From Oscillospiraceae bacterium (GTDB lineage: Bacteria > Bacillota > Clostridia > Oscillospirales > Ruminococcaceae): 64,000 nt of DNA. Position 1 is the first letter of the stretch. Each line of letters begins with the position of its first letter. Below, piece after piece: positions 36,153-47,275 of the stretch. The stretch spans positions 62,001 to 126,000 of the forward strand of contig JAGHIE010000020.1 of the NCBI GenBank assembly GCA_017887325.1. Direction: 5' to 3'. Under the pieces are notes generated by a model. It was not told the DNA's origin, made no database searches, and saw only the letters and a list, made by a program, of their open reading frames with translations. The position numbers and the translations under genes are program-made.

Positions 36153-36316
36153 ATAATTTGTATAATAAAATATATCCTAGCAATTCATAGCTCTATTTTC
36201 CATAATTATACTATTTATATTGTTATTAGTCAATTTATATCATTTTGATTTAAATATATCATTATTTATAAATTATATCTTTTTCATATGGTTTTGTATA
36301 TGAATTATAAAAATTA

Positions 36317-36355
36317 AAAACCTCTAAACATCTTATTTTATGTTCAGAGGTTTTT
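36317..36355. terminator. Bidirectional terminator
   Basis: AAAACCTCTAAACAT pairs with ATGTTCAGAGGTTTT with one mismatch, with A/T-runs on both sides. The rest of 36153-36409 shows no gene. Confidence 0.6.
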
Positions 36356-36409
36356 GCTATCTAGCCCAACAGTTGCCTTTCTTTTATAGTATTCATCGAA
36401 CTTGCACTA

Positions 36410-36580
36410 TCAACATTGTCTGTGTCCAGAATCTATTATCACAGTTTTAGTATTATCCAAATTTTTATTTGTTGCAATAGTTTTTTCTTCCACTAAACTT
36501 CCAAATGATAAATACATTATTGCTAATGTTAGCATTATTGATAAAAATATTAACTTTGATTTTTTTATATATGTATGCAA
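36410..36580 (-). pseudogene. N-terminal fragment resembling CwlD-type amidase
   Basis: A 56-codon frame begins at a TTG inside the T-run of the upstream terminator. It shows a hydrophobic membrane anchor (about 10-30), a linker, then NTKTVIIDSGHRQC-stop. The (V/I)IIDxGH motif is the zinc-binding start of N-acetylmuramoyl-L-alanine amidases such as CwlD, where GHGGxDPG should follow; the frame stops there instead. The most likely reading is a truncated remnant, not a signalling peptide. Family assignment rests on a short motif plus anchor layout. Confidence 0.4.
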
Positions 36581-36614
36581 AAAAACACCCCCATATTTTT
36601 AGTATATGAGGGTG
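36579..36614 (-). terminator. Rho-independent terminator of the glycosidase operon
   Basis: On the minus strand CACCCTCATAT, a 7-nt loop and ATATGGGGGTG are followed by TTTTTTT, 36 nt after the GH1 stop codon. This is the end of the large carbohydrate transcript. Confidence 0.8.
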
Positions 36615-36650
36615 CATTGTACTTTATTTTTATTATTATAGAAATTATTT

Positions 36651-38012
36651 TTACAAATTTTCTCCATTTTCTTCAATAACTTTTTTATACCAATAACCAG
36701 AATCTTTAATTATTCTTTTTTGTGTAGGATAATCAACATATATCATACCAAATCTATCAGCATATCCACTATTCCATTCAAAATTATCAAGCAATGACCA
36801 ATGGAAATACCCTCTTATATCAACACCGTCTTCACTTGCTTTTTTAAGTTGTGATAAGTATCTTGATACAAAATCTATTCTATTTGGATCGTGTACTTTT
36901 CCATCTAATGAAATTGTATCATGACATGATAATCCATTTTCTGTTATATATATAGGTTTTTTATATCTTTCATATAAAAAGTATGGTCCCCAATATAAAC
37001 ACTCTGGTGTAACTGGCCATCCTAATGCTGTTTTTGGAAATCCGTCATATCTTTTTACTACTTCCGGTTTTCCATTTTCACCCATTTTTACACGATGTCC
37101 ATTATATATATTTTGTCCATAAAAATCTATTGGTTGTGATATTAATTCCATATCTTCTTTTGTTATCTCTGGTAAATAATCTTTGTATAATTCAACAGCT
37201 TCTTTTGGATATTCTCCAAAAAATATTGGGTCACTCCACCATGTCACATTCCATGTCCAATTATATAAATCTTCATTTGCTGACATAAGATGAATTCTTG
37301 CAGCTTCAATATCTTCTTTTTTATCACTATCAGGATAACTCATTGTTCCTGTTGGTGCTATTCCTATTTGTATATCTTGTTTAGCTGCTTCTCTCATTTT
37401 TTTAACTGCCATACCATGTGACATTAATGCATTGTGTGCCATTAAAAATGTATCTCTTATTGGCAATTTTATGCCGGGAGCATGTACTCCATTTAAAAAT
37501 CCTAATCCTACAAAACATTGTGGTTCATTTAGTGTAAAGTATTTTGTAACTTTATCTGAAAATTCCTCTACAATAAACTTTGCATAATCAGAAAACCATT
37601 CTACTATTTCTCTATTTAACCAACCACCTTTTTTATAAATTTCATATGGTAGTTCCCAATGATATAAAGTAATAAATGGCTCAATTCCAGCATTGCATAA
37701 TTCATCTACTAAATCATGATAAAATTTTAACCCTTCTTGATTTACTTCACCTGTTCCATTTGGAAAAACTCTTGCCCAATTTATTGAAAAACGATATGCT
37801 TTAATCCCAAGTTCTTTCATCAATGCTACATCTTCTTTAAAACGATGATAATGGTCGCAAGCAATATCTCCTGTATGTCCTTCGTAAACTTTTCCTTTTT
37901 CTTTACAAAAAACATCCCAAATATCTAACCCTTTTCCTGTGTTGTAGCAACCTCCTTCTATTTGATAAGCTGAAGTTGCTTCTCCCCATACAAAGTCTTT
38001 TCTAAAACTCAT
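36651..38012 (-). CDS. GH1 beta-glucosidase
   Basis: 453 aa, standard GH1 length. Features: N-terminal FVWGEATSAYQIEGG, acid/base Glu in FTLNEPQCF, nucleophile Glu in PIYITENGLSCHD, and DNFEWNSGYADRFG at the C-terminus. No signal peptide, so cytosolic. It releases beta-linked glucose (or related sugars) from imported cello- or glucomanno-oligosaccharides. There is no phosphate-binding motif evidence for a 6-phospho-specific enzyme, and the locus has an ABC rather than PTS importer, which favours a plain beta-glucosidase. It is the last gene of the locus, followed by a strong terminator. Confidence 0.93.
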   Translation of the reverse strand: MSFRKDFVWGEATSAYQIEGGCYNTGKGLDIWDVFCKEKGKVYEGHTGDIACDHYHRFKEDVALMKELGIKAYRFSINWARVFPNGTGEVNQEGLKFYHDLVDELCNAGIEPFITLYHWELPYEIYKKGGWLNREIVEWFSDYAKFIVEEFSDKVTKYFTLNEPQCFVGLGFLNGVHAPGIKLPIRDTFLMAHNALMSHGMAVKKMREAAKQDIQIGIAPTGTMSYPDSDKKEDIEAARIHLMSANEDLYNWTWNVTWWSDPIFFGEYPKEAVELYKDYLPEITKEDMELISQPIDFYGQNIYNGHRVKMGENGKPEVVKRYDGFPKTALGWPVTPECLYWGPYFLYERYKKPIYITENGLSCHDTISLDGKVHDPNRIDFVSRYLSQLKKASEDGVDIRGYFHWSLLDNFEWNSGYADRFGMIYVDYPTQKRIIKDSGYWYKKVIEENGENL

Positions 38013-38044
38013 TTTATTCTCTTTCCTTTCTTTTTGATTTGATA

Positions 38045-39583
<1,539 letters not shown>

Positions 39584-39590
39584 CTACAAA

Positions 39591-41075
39591 CTAATCTACC
39601 AAGGCTTTAAAGATTCTAAATTTAGCTGTTGTATTATCTGCAAATAAACCTATATATGTTCCAGTAAATGTCATCATCATAGTTCCTTCAGTACATAATC
39701 CTGCTGTAGGACTTTCTCCTATTAATTTCCATTCATTATCATAATAATAAAAACTATATTTTTCTTGATTTGTTTTCATCATTAATTGATGTAAAGATTT
39801 ATTCGTATTAACTTTTTTCATTATAGTTGTAACACCATGTATAGTCTGTGAATATACAATATTATTTTCATCATTATTATTTTCTATATACACATCATAA
39901 TGATATGCTTTATTGTAAAATGCACTTAATCCTGCTTTACCATTTTCATTTTTACATATTTCTAACTTTGTTTGTATATTCATCTCAAACTCTTTTTGTC
40001 TTATACCTATAAATGTAGGATTATCGTCATTTAATGTTTGTTCATCTCCAAACATAGTTAATCCGTCTTTTAATACATAATTTTCCAATTTTGGATTTCT
40101 TACAAAATTCCAATTAAGGTTTAATTTATCTCCTATAAAATTGTCAATAAAATCATCTGACACACCTTTTATTTTAGCTGGTAAATTTCCTTCCATATCT
40201 ATTAATATTTTACCTTCATTTCCTGCTATTGGCCATTTATCTTCAGTCCATTTTACAGGTGATAAAAATGTTTCTCTACCAAGATTATGTAACAAATTAC
40301 TTTTTAGTGGTCGTATTCCTAAACTCACACACCACCAATTACCATTTTGGTCTTCTACTATATCAGAATGACCAACAGCTTGTATTTCTAAATCTCCATA
40401 TTTTCTATGTCCAACAACACTTTTATATGGCGATGAAACATATGGCCCATAAGGTGTTTTACTTCTTAATACTTCACTTGAATGTCCGTATTCTGTTCCA
40501 CCTTCTGCTGTCATCAAATAATAATAGTCCCCTATTTTATATATATGAGGTGCTTCACAGTGTCTTCCACCTGTTCCATAACTTATTATTTTAGTTTTGG
40601 TAAGCATCTCTCCTGTTTCTATATCTATTTCACATAATCCTATACATTCTTTTCCATCTTCATCATGATGTGTTGAACAGAAATAAACTTTATCTTCATC
40701 GAATAACAATGACGGATCTATTCCACCTTGTTTTATCCAAATTGGTTTTGACCACTTACCATATATATCTTGTGTTTTTACAATAAAGTTTCCACCATTT
40801 GATACATTAGTAGTTGTCATATAAAACATGCCATTATGATACCTTATTGTTGGTGCATATATTCCTCCTGAACATCTGCTATTTTTTAAATTCAATTGTT
40901 CATCATCTACCAAACAATAGTTTATTAATTCCCACTCTACTAAGTTTTTACTATGATATATTGGTACTCCTGGAAAAAACTCAAATGTTGATGTTACTAA
41001 ATAAAAATCTTCTCCAACTCTACAAATACTAGGATCTGGATTAAATCCTTTTATTACTGGATTTTTATACTTCAT
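39591..41075 (-). CDS. GH43 beta-xylosidase / alpha-L-arabinofuranosidase
   Basis: 494 aa. The five-bladed propeller starts with NPVIKGFNPDPSICRVGEDF (catalytic base Asp in NPDPS), with YLVTSTFEFFPGVPIYHS, the transition-state Asp in KQGGIDPSLL and the acid in GGRHCEAPHIYK. A C-terminal beta-sandwich (about 310-490) is that of XynB-type GH43 enzymes. Cytosolic. Likely cleaves xylo-oligosaccharides; bifunctional arabinofuranosidase activity is common in this subgroup. No xylose isomerase or xylulokinase gene is in the window. Confidence 0.9.
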   Translation of the reverse strand: MKYKNPVIKGFNPDPSICRVGEDFYLVTSTFEFFPGVPIYHSKNLVEWELINYCLVDDEQLNLKNSRCSGGIYAPTIRYHNGMFYMTTTNVSNGGNFIVKTQDIYGKWSKPIWIKQGGIDPSLLFDEDKVYFCSTHHDEDGKECIGLCEIDIETGEMLTKTKIISYGTGGRHCEAPHIYKIGDYYYLMTAEGGTEYGHSSEVLRSKTPYGPYVSSPYKSVVGHRKYGDLEIQAVGHSDIVEDQNGNWWCVSLGIRPLKSNLLHNLGRETFLSPVKWTEDKWPIAGNEGKILIDMEGNLPAKIKGVSDDFIDNFIGDKLNLNWNFVRNPKLENYVLKDGLTMFGDEQTLNDDNPTFIGIRQKEFEMNIQTKLEICKNENGKAGLSAFYNKAYHYDVYIENNNDENNIVYSQTIHGVTTIMKKVNTNKSLHQLMMKTNQEKYSFYYYDNEWKLIGESPTAGLCTEGTMMMTFTGTYIGLFADNTTAKFRIFKALVD

Positions 41076-41104
41076 ACTTTCTATCTCCTTTATAAGAGAA
41101 ATTT

Positions 41105-41803
41105 TTATCTATTTATTTTTTGTCCATAATAAGCATTACTTCCGTGTTTTCTTAAAAAATGTTTGTCTTGCATATATTTGGGGGTTTTTTCAGCATTTTT
41201 ATTTAATAATTCAGTCAAAAAATTCATCTTAGCAACTTCTTCTAAAACTACAGCATTATGCACTGCTTCCATAGCATCTTTTCCCCATGTAAATGGTCCA
41301 TGATTTTTACAAAGAACTGCTGGTATATACATTGGATTTATTTCCTTAAATGTTTCTACAATTACCATTCCTGTGTTTTTTTCATATCCTTTTTCTATCT
41401 CTTCTTCTGTTAAATTCCTTGTGCAAGGAATATCTCCATAGAAATAGTCTGCATGTGTAGTACCGTAACAAGGTAGCGACTTTCCTGCTTGTGCCCAAGC
41501 TGTAGCATTTGGTGAATGTGTATGTACAATTCCTCCAATATTTTTAAAAGATTTATATAACTCAATGTGTGTTGCTGTATCAGAAGATGGGTTGTAATCT
41601 CCCTCAATTTTATTCCCTTCTAAATCCATAACAACCATATCTGATGGATTTAAAAAATCATAATCAACACCACTTGGCTTTATTACAAATAAACCTTTTT
41701 CTCTATCTATTCCACTAACATTTCCCCAAGTATATGTCACAAGCCCTCTTTTAGGTAATTCCATATTAGCATTATATACTTCTTCTTTTAGTTTTTCTAG
41801 CAT
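41105..41803 (-). CDS. araD: L-ribulose-5-phosphate 4-epimerase
   Basis: 232 aa from the ATG at 41803, preceded by AAAGGTGAT at good spacing. An upstream in-frame start at 41836 would overlap the kinase gene and exceed the family length of about 231. Class II aldolase fold: [26 protein letters not shown], the zinc-ligand pair in [16 protein letters not shown] and [13 protein letters not shown], and the later His in [12 protein letters not shown]. It converts L-ribulose-5-P to D-xylulose-5-P for the pentose phosphate pathway. The kinase is next upstream; arabinose isomerase (araA) is not in the window. Confidence 0.95.
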   Translation of the reverse strand: MLEKLKEEVYNANMELPKRGLVTYTWGNVSGIDREKGLFVIKPSGVDYDFLNPSDMVVMDLEGNKIEGDYNPSSDTATHIELYKSFKNIGGIVHTHSPNATAWAQAGKSLPCYGTTHADYFYGDIPCTRNLTEEEIEKGYEKNTGMVIVETFKEINPMYIPAVLCKNHGPFTWGKDAMEAVHNAVVLEEVAKMNFLTELLNKNAEKTPKYMQDKHFLRKHGSNAYYGQKINR

Positions 41804-41822
41804 ATTAATCACCTTTTTATTA

Positions 41823-43412
41823 CTAATATTTTTCACTTAATATTTGTGCTGTTCTTCTTTCTATTTCTATAGTATCTACATATGTTTCTATAAATTTTTT
41901 AAATCCTAAACTACATTCTTTATGTGGATTTTCAAGATATGATTTTTCATTTTTAAATACTTTATTATCTAAATATTCCTCTAATTTTTCATTTGCATCT
42001 CTATGTTTACAATACATAGCTAAAATAGCTATTCCCCAAGCACCACCTTCACCTGCTGTTTCTTGAACAATTATTGGTACATTCAAAGCACTAGCCATAA
42101 TTGGTTGACTAGCTGTTCTTGTTTTGAACAAACCTCCATGTGCTGTTAAAGTTTTAATATTTACTTTTTCTTTTTCTAGCAATATATCCATTCCAAGTTT
42201 TAATGTTGCTATAGTAGAATATAGTTGTACTCTCGCTAAGTTTTCAAAGTTTAATTTTGCAGTTGCTGGTCTTATAAGAAGTGGACAACCTGCATCTGTT
42301 TTTGTTATAGGTTCTCCCGAATAATAGTTAAAGCTTATTAACCCACCACAATCTTCATCTGCCTTTAATACTTTTTCATAAAACAGATCATATACTTCTG
42401 CTTTTGTTAAAGTACCTCCACATTCTGTTTGTACTTGATAAAACAAATTTACCCATGCATCTAAATCAGAAGTACATGTATTACAATGTACCATTGCTAC
42501 TGCATTTCCTGTAGGAGTTGTCACCATATCTATTTCAGGATAAACTTTTGATAACATTTTTTCTAATACAATCATTGCAAAAATTGATGTACCTGCTGAT
42601 ATATTTCCTGTACATACTTTTACGCTATTAGTTGCTACCATTCCTGTTCCTGCATCTCCTTCTGGTGGACACATTAAAGCTCCTGCTTGCAAAGTTCCTG
42701 TAGGATCTAATAATTTTGCTCCTTGTTCTGTCAAAACACCTGCTTTATCTTCTGCTTTTAATACTTTTGGTAGTATATCTTCTATTTTGTATGGTAAATT
42801 TTCTTCTGATAAAATATCATTAAACTTTTTAAGCATTTCTTTATCATAATTATTAATTTTACTATCTATTGGAAACATACCAGAAGCATCACCTATACCT
42901 AAAACTCTTTCCCCAGTTAATTTCTCATGCACATAACCTGATAATGTATTAATATTATGTATTTTTTTAATATGTTCTTGCTTTTCTAAAATTGATTGAT
43001 ACAGATGTGCTATACTCCAGCGATGTGGAATATTAAAATTAAATTCTTTTGTTAATTTTTCCGAAGCTTGTGCTGTTGTTGTATTTCTCCATGTTCTAAA
43101 TTCTGCTAATTGATTTGCATCTTTGTCAAATGCTAAATATCCATGCATCATTGCTGATACTCCAATTGATCCTATACGACACAATTGAGTATCATATTTA
43201 TTTTTAAATTGTTGCATTAACTTAGATACTGCATCTTGAATACCACTCCACACATCATCTAAATGATATGTAAAATATCCATTTTCATATCTATTTTCCC
43301 AGTCATGTGCACCTATTACCAAAACTTTGTGATTTTCATCTATAAGCACTGCTTTTATTCTTGTTGAACCCAACTCAATGCCTAGTGATAATTTATTATA
43401 ATCAATACTCAT
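41823..43412 (-). CDS. FGGY-family carbohydrate kinase, probable L-ribulokinase
   Basis: 529 aa. N-terminal phosphate-binding [20 protein letters not shown], catalytic-region [22 protein letters not shown], and the ATP-site [13 protein letters not shown] and [18 protein letters not shown]. The last motif and the adjacent AraD support ribulokinase function, although it belongs to a Lachnospiraceae-type branch often left as generic FGGY kinase rather than classic AraB. It would phosphorylate L-ribulose; xylulose is the alternative substrate. Its stop precedes the AraD start by 19 nt. Confidence 0.8.
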   Translation of the reverse strand: MSIDYNKLSLGIELGSTRIKAVLIDENHKVLVIGAHDWENRYENGYFTYHLDDVWSGIQDAVSKLMQQFKNKYDTQLCRIGSIGVSAMMHGYLAFDKDANQLAEFRTWRNTTTAQASEKLTKEFNFNIPHRWSIAHLYQSILEKQEHIKKIHNINTLSGYVHEKLTGERVLGIGDASGMFPIDSKINNYDKEMLKKFNDILSEENLPYKIEDILPKVLKAEDKAGVLTEQGAKLLDPTGTLQAGALMCPPEGDAGTGMVATNSVKVCTGNISAGTSIFAMIVLEKMLSKVYPEIDMVTTPTGNAVAMVHCNTCTSDLDAWVNLFYQVQTECGGTLTKAEVYDLFYEKVLKADEDCGGLISFNYYSGEPITKTDAGCPLLIRPATAKLNFENLARVQLYSTIATLKLGMDILLEKEKVNIKTLTAHGGLFKTRTASQPIMASALNVPIIVQETAGEGGAWGIAILAMYCKHRDANEKLEEYLDNKVFKNEKSYLENPHKECSLGFKKFIETYVDTIEIERRTAQILSEKY

Positions 43413-43441
43413 AGCGCAAACTTCCTTTTGTAATAATTAAA

Positions 43442-45877
43442 TTATTTAATATCAAAAATACTTCTTACTTTTAGTTTATCAATATTACCACTAATCACTT
43501 TTATTCTTCTTGTTTCATTGTTTAAATCAAAGTAATTATCTTCTAAAAGCATATCTTCATTTTCATTTAAAATTTCTACACCCTTAGCATATCCATTTGT
43601 TGACACAACAATATATTCTCCATCAACTTCTACTTTTATTTGAGGGTCTATAAATTCAAAATGTTTTGGTGCACAGAATAACACTGTTCCTGAAGATACA
43701 ACTTTTCCATTTTCTTCTAATTGATAACTTACATATTCTTTGCGTATATCTATATCTTCAAATACTCTCTTATCTAACCATATACTTGACAATTTTGCTA
43801 CATTAACACTTTCACAATGTTCTTCAACAATACTTGCATCGTTTCTTCTAAGTTGCCATTTAACTGCAACTTGTTTATCTTCCATTGTTTCATTAGCAAC
43901 ATTTAATCTTATACTTTTTTCTATATCATTTACAAATTCAGCATTTATATTTGGTTCTTGAGTTGTAGTTCCTTCTTCGTGACAAGATATCATAAGTGGA
44001 GCAAAAAATCTTTTTGCATAATAATGGAGTGCTTTCCATCGACCATAATAGTCCATAGAAGACCAACTTGCTACTGGCCAACAATCATTTAATTGCCAGT
44101 AGATAGCACCCATACATCTTCCCCTATTTCTTCTCCAATGCTCAACACCATATTTTATAGCTTCTGCTTGTAACATTTGTGTTGCATATAAAAGTGTGCC
44201 AAATTCTGTTGGATATTTAAATGTTTGGTTCATATATGTCATCATTTTTCCATTAGCTGTTCCATTTCTTTGGTGTTTTTCCATTACATATGAAAAAATA
44301 TTTCTATCTTCTGGTAATGTAAAACTTTCTACTGTCTTTTCACAAGGAAATGACTGGAATCCAAATTCTGATGCATATCTAAAATAGAATTTTCTATATT
44401 CACTAAATGGTTTATCGCAGTGCCATACTCCCCAATAGTGAGCATCTCCTCTATTTTCATCATCAGGATTATCAAAAGAACCTCCAGATGATGGACTTGC
44501 TGGCCAATAGAATGTATTTGGGTCATATTCTTTTAAGATTTTAGGGAAAATGTATTCATACATTTTTATATAATCTGCTTTTTGTTTTAATGTTGTTACC
44601 CAAGTTCCTCTATCAACAAAAGTTTCCATTTCGTTATTTCCACACCATAGTCCTAAACAAGCATGATGTCTTATTCTTTTGATATTATCTATTAACTCTT
44701 GTTTGATATTTTCTTCAAATTCATCTGTCAATTCATACACAGCACAAGCATACATCATATCTTGCCATACTATTAAACCTAACTCGTCACAGATATCAAA
44801 GAAATAATCGTCTGGATAATATCCTCCACCCCATACACGAACACTATTAAAATTAGCATTTACACATTGTTCTAATAATTTTCTTGTTCTTTCTTTGTTT
44901 ATTCTTGGAAAAATATTATCTTCTGGAATATAATCTGCTCCCATTGCGAAAATTTGTACTCCATTAACTTCATGTGCAAAACTTTCGCCATACTCATCTT
45001 TTTCAATGTGCATTATCATTGTTCTAAGGCCAATACGTTTTTCCCATACATCGATATCTTTACCATCAGATTTTAATGTTACTTTTACTGTATAAAGTGG
45101 GTGTTCTCCATATCCATTAGGCCACCATAGTTTTGGATTTTCTATTGTAATACATTTAGGAGAATTTTTGTAAATTTCTTCTTGTCCGTCTGGTTTTACT
45201 ACAACAACCTCATACTCTGTTTCTTTATCTCTGATTATCTTTTGTTCTTTTACATCAATGTTTAAATCCACAATATTTTCTTTATGATTTTGTGTTATAT
45301 ATACGCTATCTATTCTAGAAGTATTTACACCTAATAATTCTACATCTCTCCATATTCCTGCATCTGGTAGTCTTGGTCCCCAATCCCAACCAAACATACA
45401 ATGTGCTTTTCTTATGTGTGGAAATCCCACCATTGCATCACTTGTACCATCAACAATAACTTCTTTTTGTTTTTCTTTTATGTATTTTGTAGGTGAATAA
45501 ATAGTAACTTGTAGTTCATTGTCTCCTGATTTTAAAATATTAGTTACATCAAATTCCCACACTCTATGCTGATTATTTGTATAACCTAATTTCTCTTGAT
45601 TTAAAAATATATCACAAATTGTATCTAACCCATTAAATTTTAAGATTATCTTTTCACTTGATTTTATATCTTCATCTACTACAAATTTTGTTTTATAGAT
45701 AAAATCATTGTCCATTATTTTTAAAGCTTTTAATTCATTATCTCTCCAATATGGGTCTTCCATTTTTTTATTTTCTAGCAAGTCATTATATACAGATCCT
45801 GGTACTGTTGCTTTTACAATATCATTTTCACCTGCTATTTGTAATGTCCAGTTATTATGTAGTTTTTGTATTTTCAT
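43442..45877 (-). CDS. GH2 beta-mannosidase
   Basis: 811 aa. Three N-terminal beta domains (PGSVYNDLLENKKMEDPYWR and HCMFGWDWGPRLPDAGIWRD are beta-mannosidase hallmarks) precede the TIM barrel. The acid/base Glu is in LGLWCGNNEMETF and the nucleophile in RYASEFGFQSFP. Cytosolic. It releases mannose from the non-reducing end of beta-1,4-manno-oligosaccharides. Together with the alpha-galactosidase and GH130 phosphorylase in the same locus it completes intracellular galactomannan/glucomannan breakdown. Confidence 0.92.
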   Translation of the reverse strand: MKIQKLHNNWTLQIAGENDIVKATVPGSVYNDLLENKKMEDPYWRDNELKALKIMDNDFIYKTKFVVDEDIKSSEKIILKFNGLDTICDIFLNQEKLGYTNNQHRVWEFDVTNILKSGDNELQVTIYSPTKYIKEKQKEVIVDGTSDAMVGFPHIRKAHCMFGWDWGPRLPDAGIWRDVELLGVNTSRIDSVYITQNHKENIVDLNIDVKEQKIIRDKETEYEVVVVKPDGQEEIYKNSPKCITIENPKLWWPNGYGEHPLYTVKVTLKSDGKDIDVWEKRIGLRTMIMHIEKDEYGESFAHEVNGVQIFAMGADYIPEDNIFPRINKERTRKLLEQCVNANFNSVRVWGGGYYPDDYFFDICDELGLIVWQDMMYACAVYELTDEFEENIKQELIDNIKRIRHHACLGLWCGNNEMETFVDRGTWVTTLKQKADYIKMYEYIFPKILKEYDPNTFYWPASPSSGGSFDNPDDENRGDAHYWGVWHCDKPFSEYRKFYFRYASEFGFQSFPCEKTVESFTLPEDRNIFSYVMEKHQRNGTANGKMMTYMNQTFKYPTEFGTLLYATQMLQAEAIKYGVEHWRRNRGRCMGAIYWQLNDCWPVASWSSMDYYGRWKALHYYAKRFFAPLMISCHEEGTTTQEPNINAEFVNDIEKSIRLNVANETMEDKQVAVKWQLRRNDASIVEEHCESVNVAKLSSIWLDKRVFEDIDIRKEYVSYQLEENGKVVSSGTVLFCAPKHFEFIDPQIKVEVDGEYIVVSTNGYAKGVEILNENEDMLLEDNYFDLNNETRRIKVISGNIDKLKVRSIFDIK

Positions 45878-45927
45878 AATTACTCCTCTAATTAACAGTA
45901 TTACATTAAAATTTTATATTTTAATTA

Positions 45928-46479
45928 CTATCTTTCTTCAAAAATTAATTCGTCTTCTTTTTTAAACACTCTATAACCAAACTCTTTATCTTCAATTTTT
46001 GCATAATCATGTCCTGCTACTGTTGGCCAACAAGCTCCCACTTTTAATTGTGTATCACCTGTATTTAAAAGTCTATGTGCTAATTTTCCGTCAATATGAT
46101 GCAATGAACCTTTAAAAACTTTTTCGCACCATGTTTTTCCATTTTCATCCATTAACATTAATAAACCTTCGCCATCAATACCAAAATAAAATTCTGCACA
46201 ATTTAAGTCATTATGAAAATGACCTCTTGTCATATTACATTCACCATTAATATATACAGGTTCTAAAATTGTTAATCCCCAATATAAATCACCGGCTTTA
46301 TTACTATCACCTTTTTCATACGAATAAACAGTATACATTAATGTATTTTCATCTACATTATTATCATCTTTATAAATTTGCTTAATTTGTGAAAATGATT
46401 TTTCATACATTTTTACATCTTCACCTTTTATTACATCGCTATAAATATTATGAATTACTTTAGGTTCTTCTACTTTCAT
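45928..46479 (-). CDS. Cupin-type glucose-6-phosphate isomerase (first copy)
   Basis: 183 aa from the ATG at 46479: AGGAG abuts the upstream ATG at 46488 but is well spaced for this one. The archaeal-PGI cupin pattern is visible: TRGHFHNDLNCAEFYFGIDG carries the metal-binding His/Glu set and HHIDGKLAHRLLNTG the last His. Such enzymes interconvert glucose-6-P and fructose-6-P with a bound metal, and some also act on mannose-6-P. In this locus the product of the ROK kinase is the obvious substrate. A second cupin gene follows immediately upstream. Confidence 0.85.
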   Translation of the reverse strand: MKVEEPKVIHNIYSDVIKGEDVKMYEKSFSQIKQIYKDDNNVDENTLMYTVYSYEKGDSNKAGDLYWGLTILEPVYINGECNMTRGHFHNDLNCAEFYFGIDGEGLLMLMDENGKTWCEKVFKGSLHHIDGKLAHRLLNTGDTQLKVGACWPTVAGHDYAKIEDKEFGYRVFKKEDELIFEER

Positions 46480-46494
46480 TTTAAACATCTCCTA

Positions 46495-47271
46495 TTATGG
46501 AATAAAATTTTCCCATTTTTCTTTGCATAAATTTGGTTTAGATACAAATAAAAATTTATCTGGATTTTCTTTAAACTGTTGATATATTGATTTTCCTTTT
46601 TCTATTCCAAATTCTTCATAAATTCTAGGTTCTTTTACAATACATTTATCTGTTATATAGTTTTCATTTTTTATAAATTTTATTTTGTCATTTTCTACTA
46701 TTGGAAACCACGCAATCCCCTTATGTTTTCTTACATCATCATAATCAAATCCATAATCTCTAACACACCAAGCTCCAAATGTCAAATTTTCTGATGTATC
46801 TGCAACAATAGTACAATGAGCCCAATTTGGTGGAACAATTACAACATCACCTTCTTGTGCAAAAACAGCATAACATATTCCCGGATTATCCTTTGCAGTT
46901 TCTTGCATATAAATATATGCTTTTCCTGTCCAAATCTCATATACTTCACAGGTTGATGCACCACAAGACTTTGACACAGCATGAATATGTCCTTGTGACC
47001 TTACTGGTTCATTTCCTAATTTTCCCTTAGAATATGTAACTACACCATATAACAAATTTCTATCAACCATATTTTGTTTATCATCATTATTCCCTACATC
47101 CATAGCAATGGAATATACTATATCAGGACCATCACAATTTTTATCCATTAAATTTTGTCTTATATCATCTAATTTCCTATTTTCTACTTCTGGTCCAAAT
47201 ACATTATGTCCATATTCAAAGCCTAAAGGATTATATGTAGGTTTGATATCAAATCCTGGATTAAATTTCAT
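46495..47271 (-). CDS. Cupin-type sugar-phosphate isomerase (second copy)
   Basis: About 258 aa from the ATG at 47271 (MKFNPGFDIKPTYNPLGF), preceded by GGAGGG at 8 nt. Longer upstream starts run into the ROK gene and are not credible. The cupin core RSQGHIHAVSKSCGASTCEV (metal ligands) and VPPNWAHCTIVADT is present. It is longer than the first copy, with an ~70-residue C-terminal extension (TDKCIVKEPRIYEEFGIEKG). Two dissimilar PGI-like cupins side by side suggest different substrates, for example glucose-6-P and mannose-6-P, or a two-subunit enzyme; this is inference. Confidence 0.75.
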   Translation of the reverse strand: MKFNPGFDIKPTYNPLGFEYGHNVFGPEVENRKLDDIRQNLMDKNCDGPDIVYSIAMDVGNNDDKQNMVDRNLLYGVVTYSKGKLGNEPVRSQGHIHAVSKSCGASTCEVYEIWTGKAYIYMQETAKDNPGICYAVFAQEGDVVIVPPNWAHCTIVADTSENLTFGAWCVRDYGFDYDDVRKHKGIAWFPIVENDKIKFIKNENYITDKCIVKEPRIYEEFGIEKGKSIYQQFKENPDKFLFVSKPNLCKEKWENFIP

Positions 47272-47275
47272 AAGT

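Noticed and set aside
33067-36200. Retron msr-msd, group II intron or diversity-generating retroelement around the RT
   Set aside because: No inverted-repeat RNA block of the right kind, no maturase domain, and no template/variable repeat pair seen; spacers are too short for most of these.
36410-36580. Autoinducer or lantibiotic precursor peptide
   Set aside because: The C-terminus matches the start of an amidase domain, the apparent ribosome site is part of a terminator stem, and there are no processing or transport genes beside it.
41803-41836. Overlapping start of araD at 41836
   Set aside because: The ATG at 41803 has a well-placed AAAGGTGAT and gives the family's normal length; the earlier start overlaps the kinase gene.
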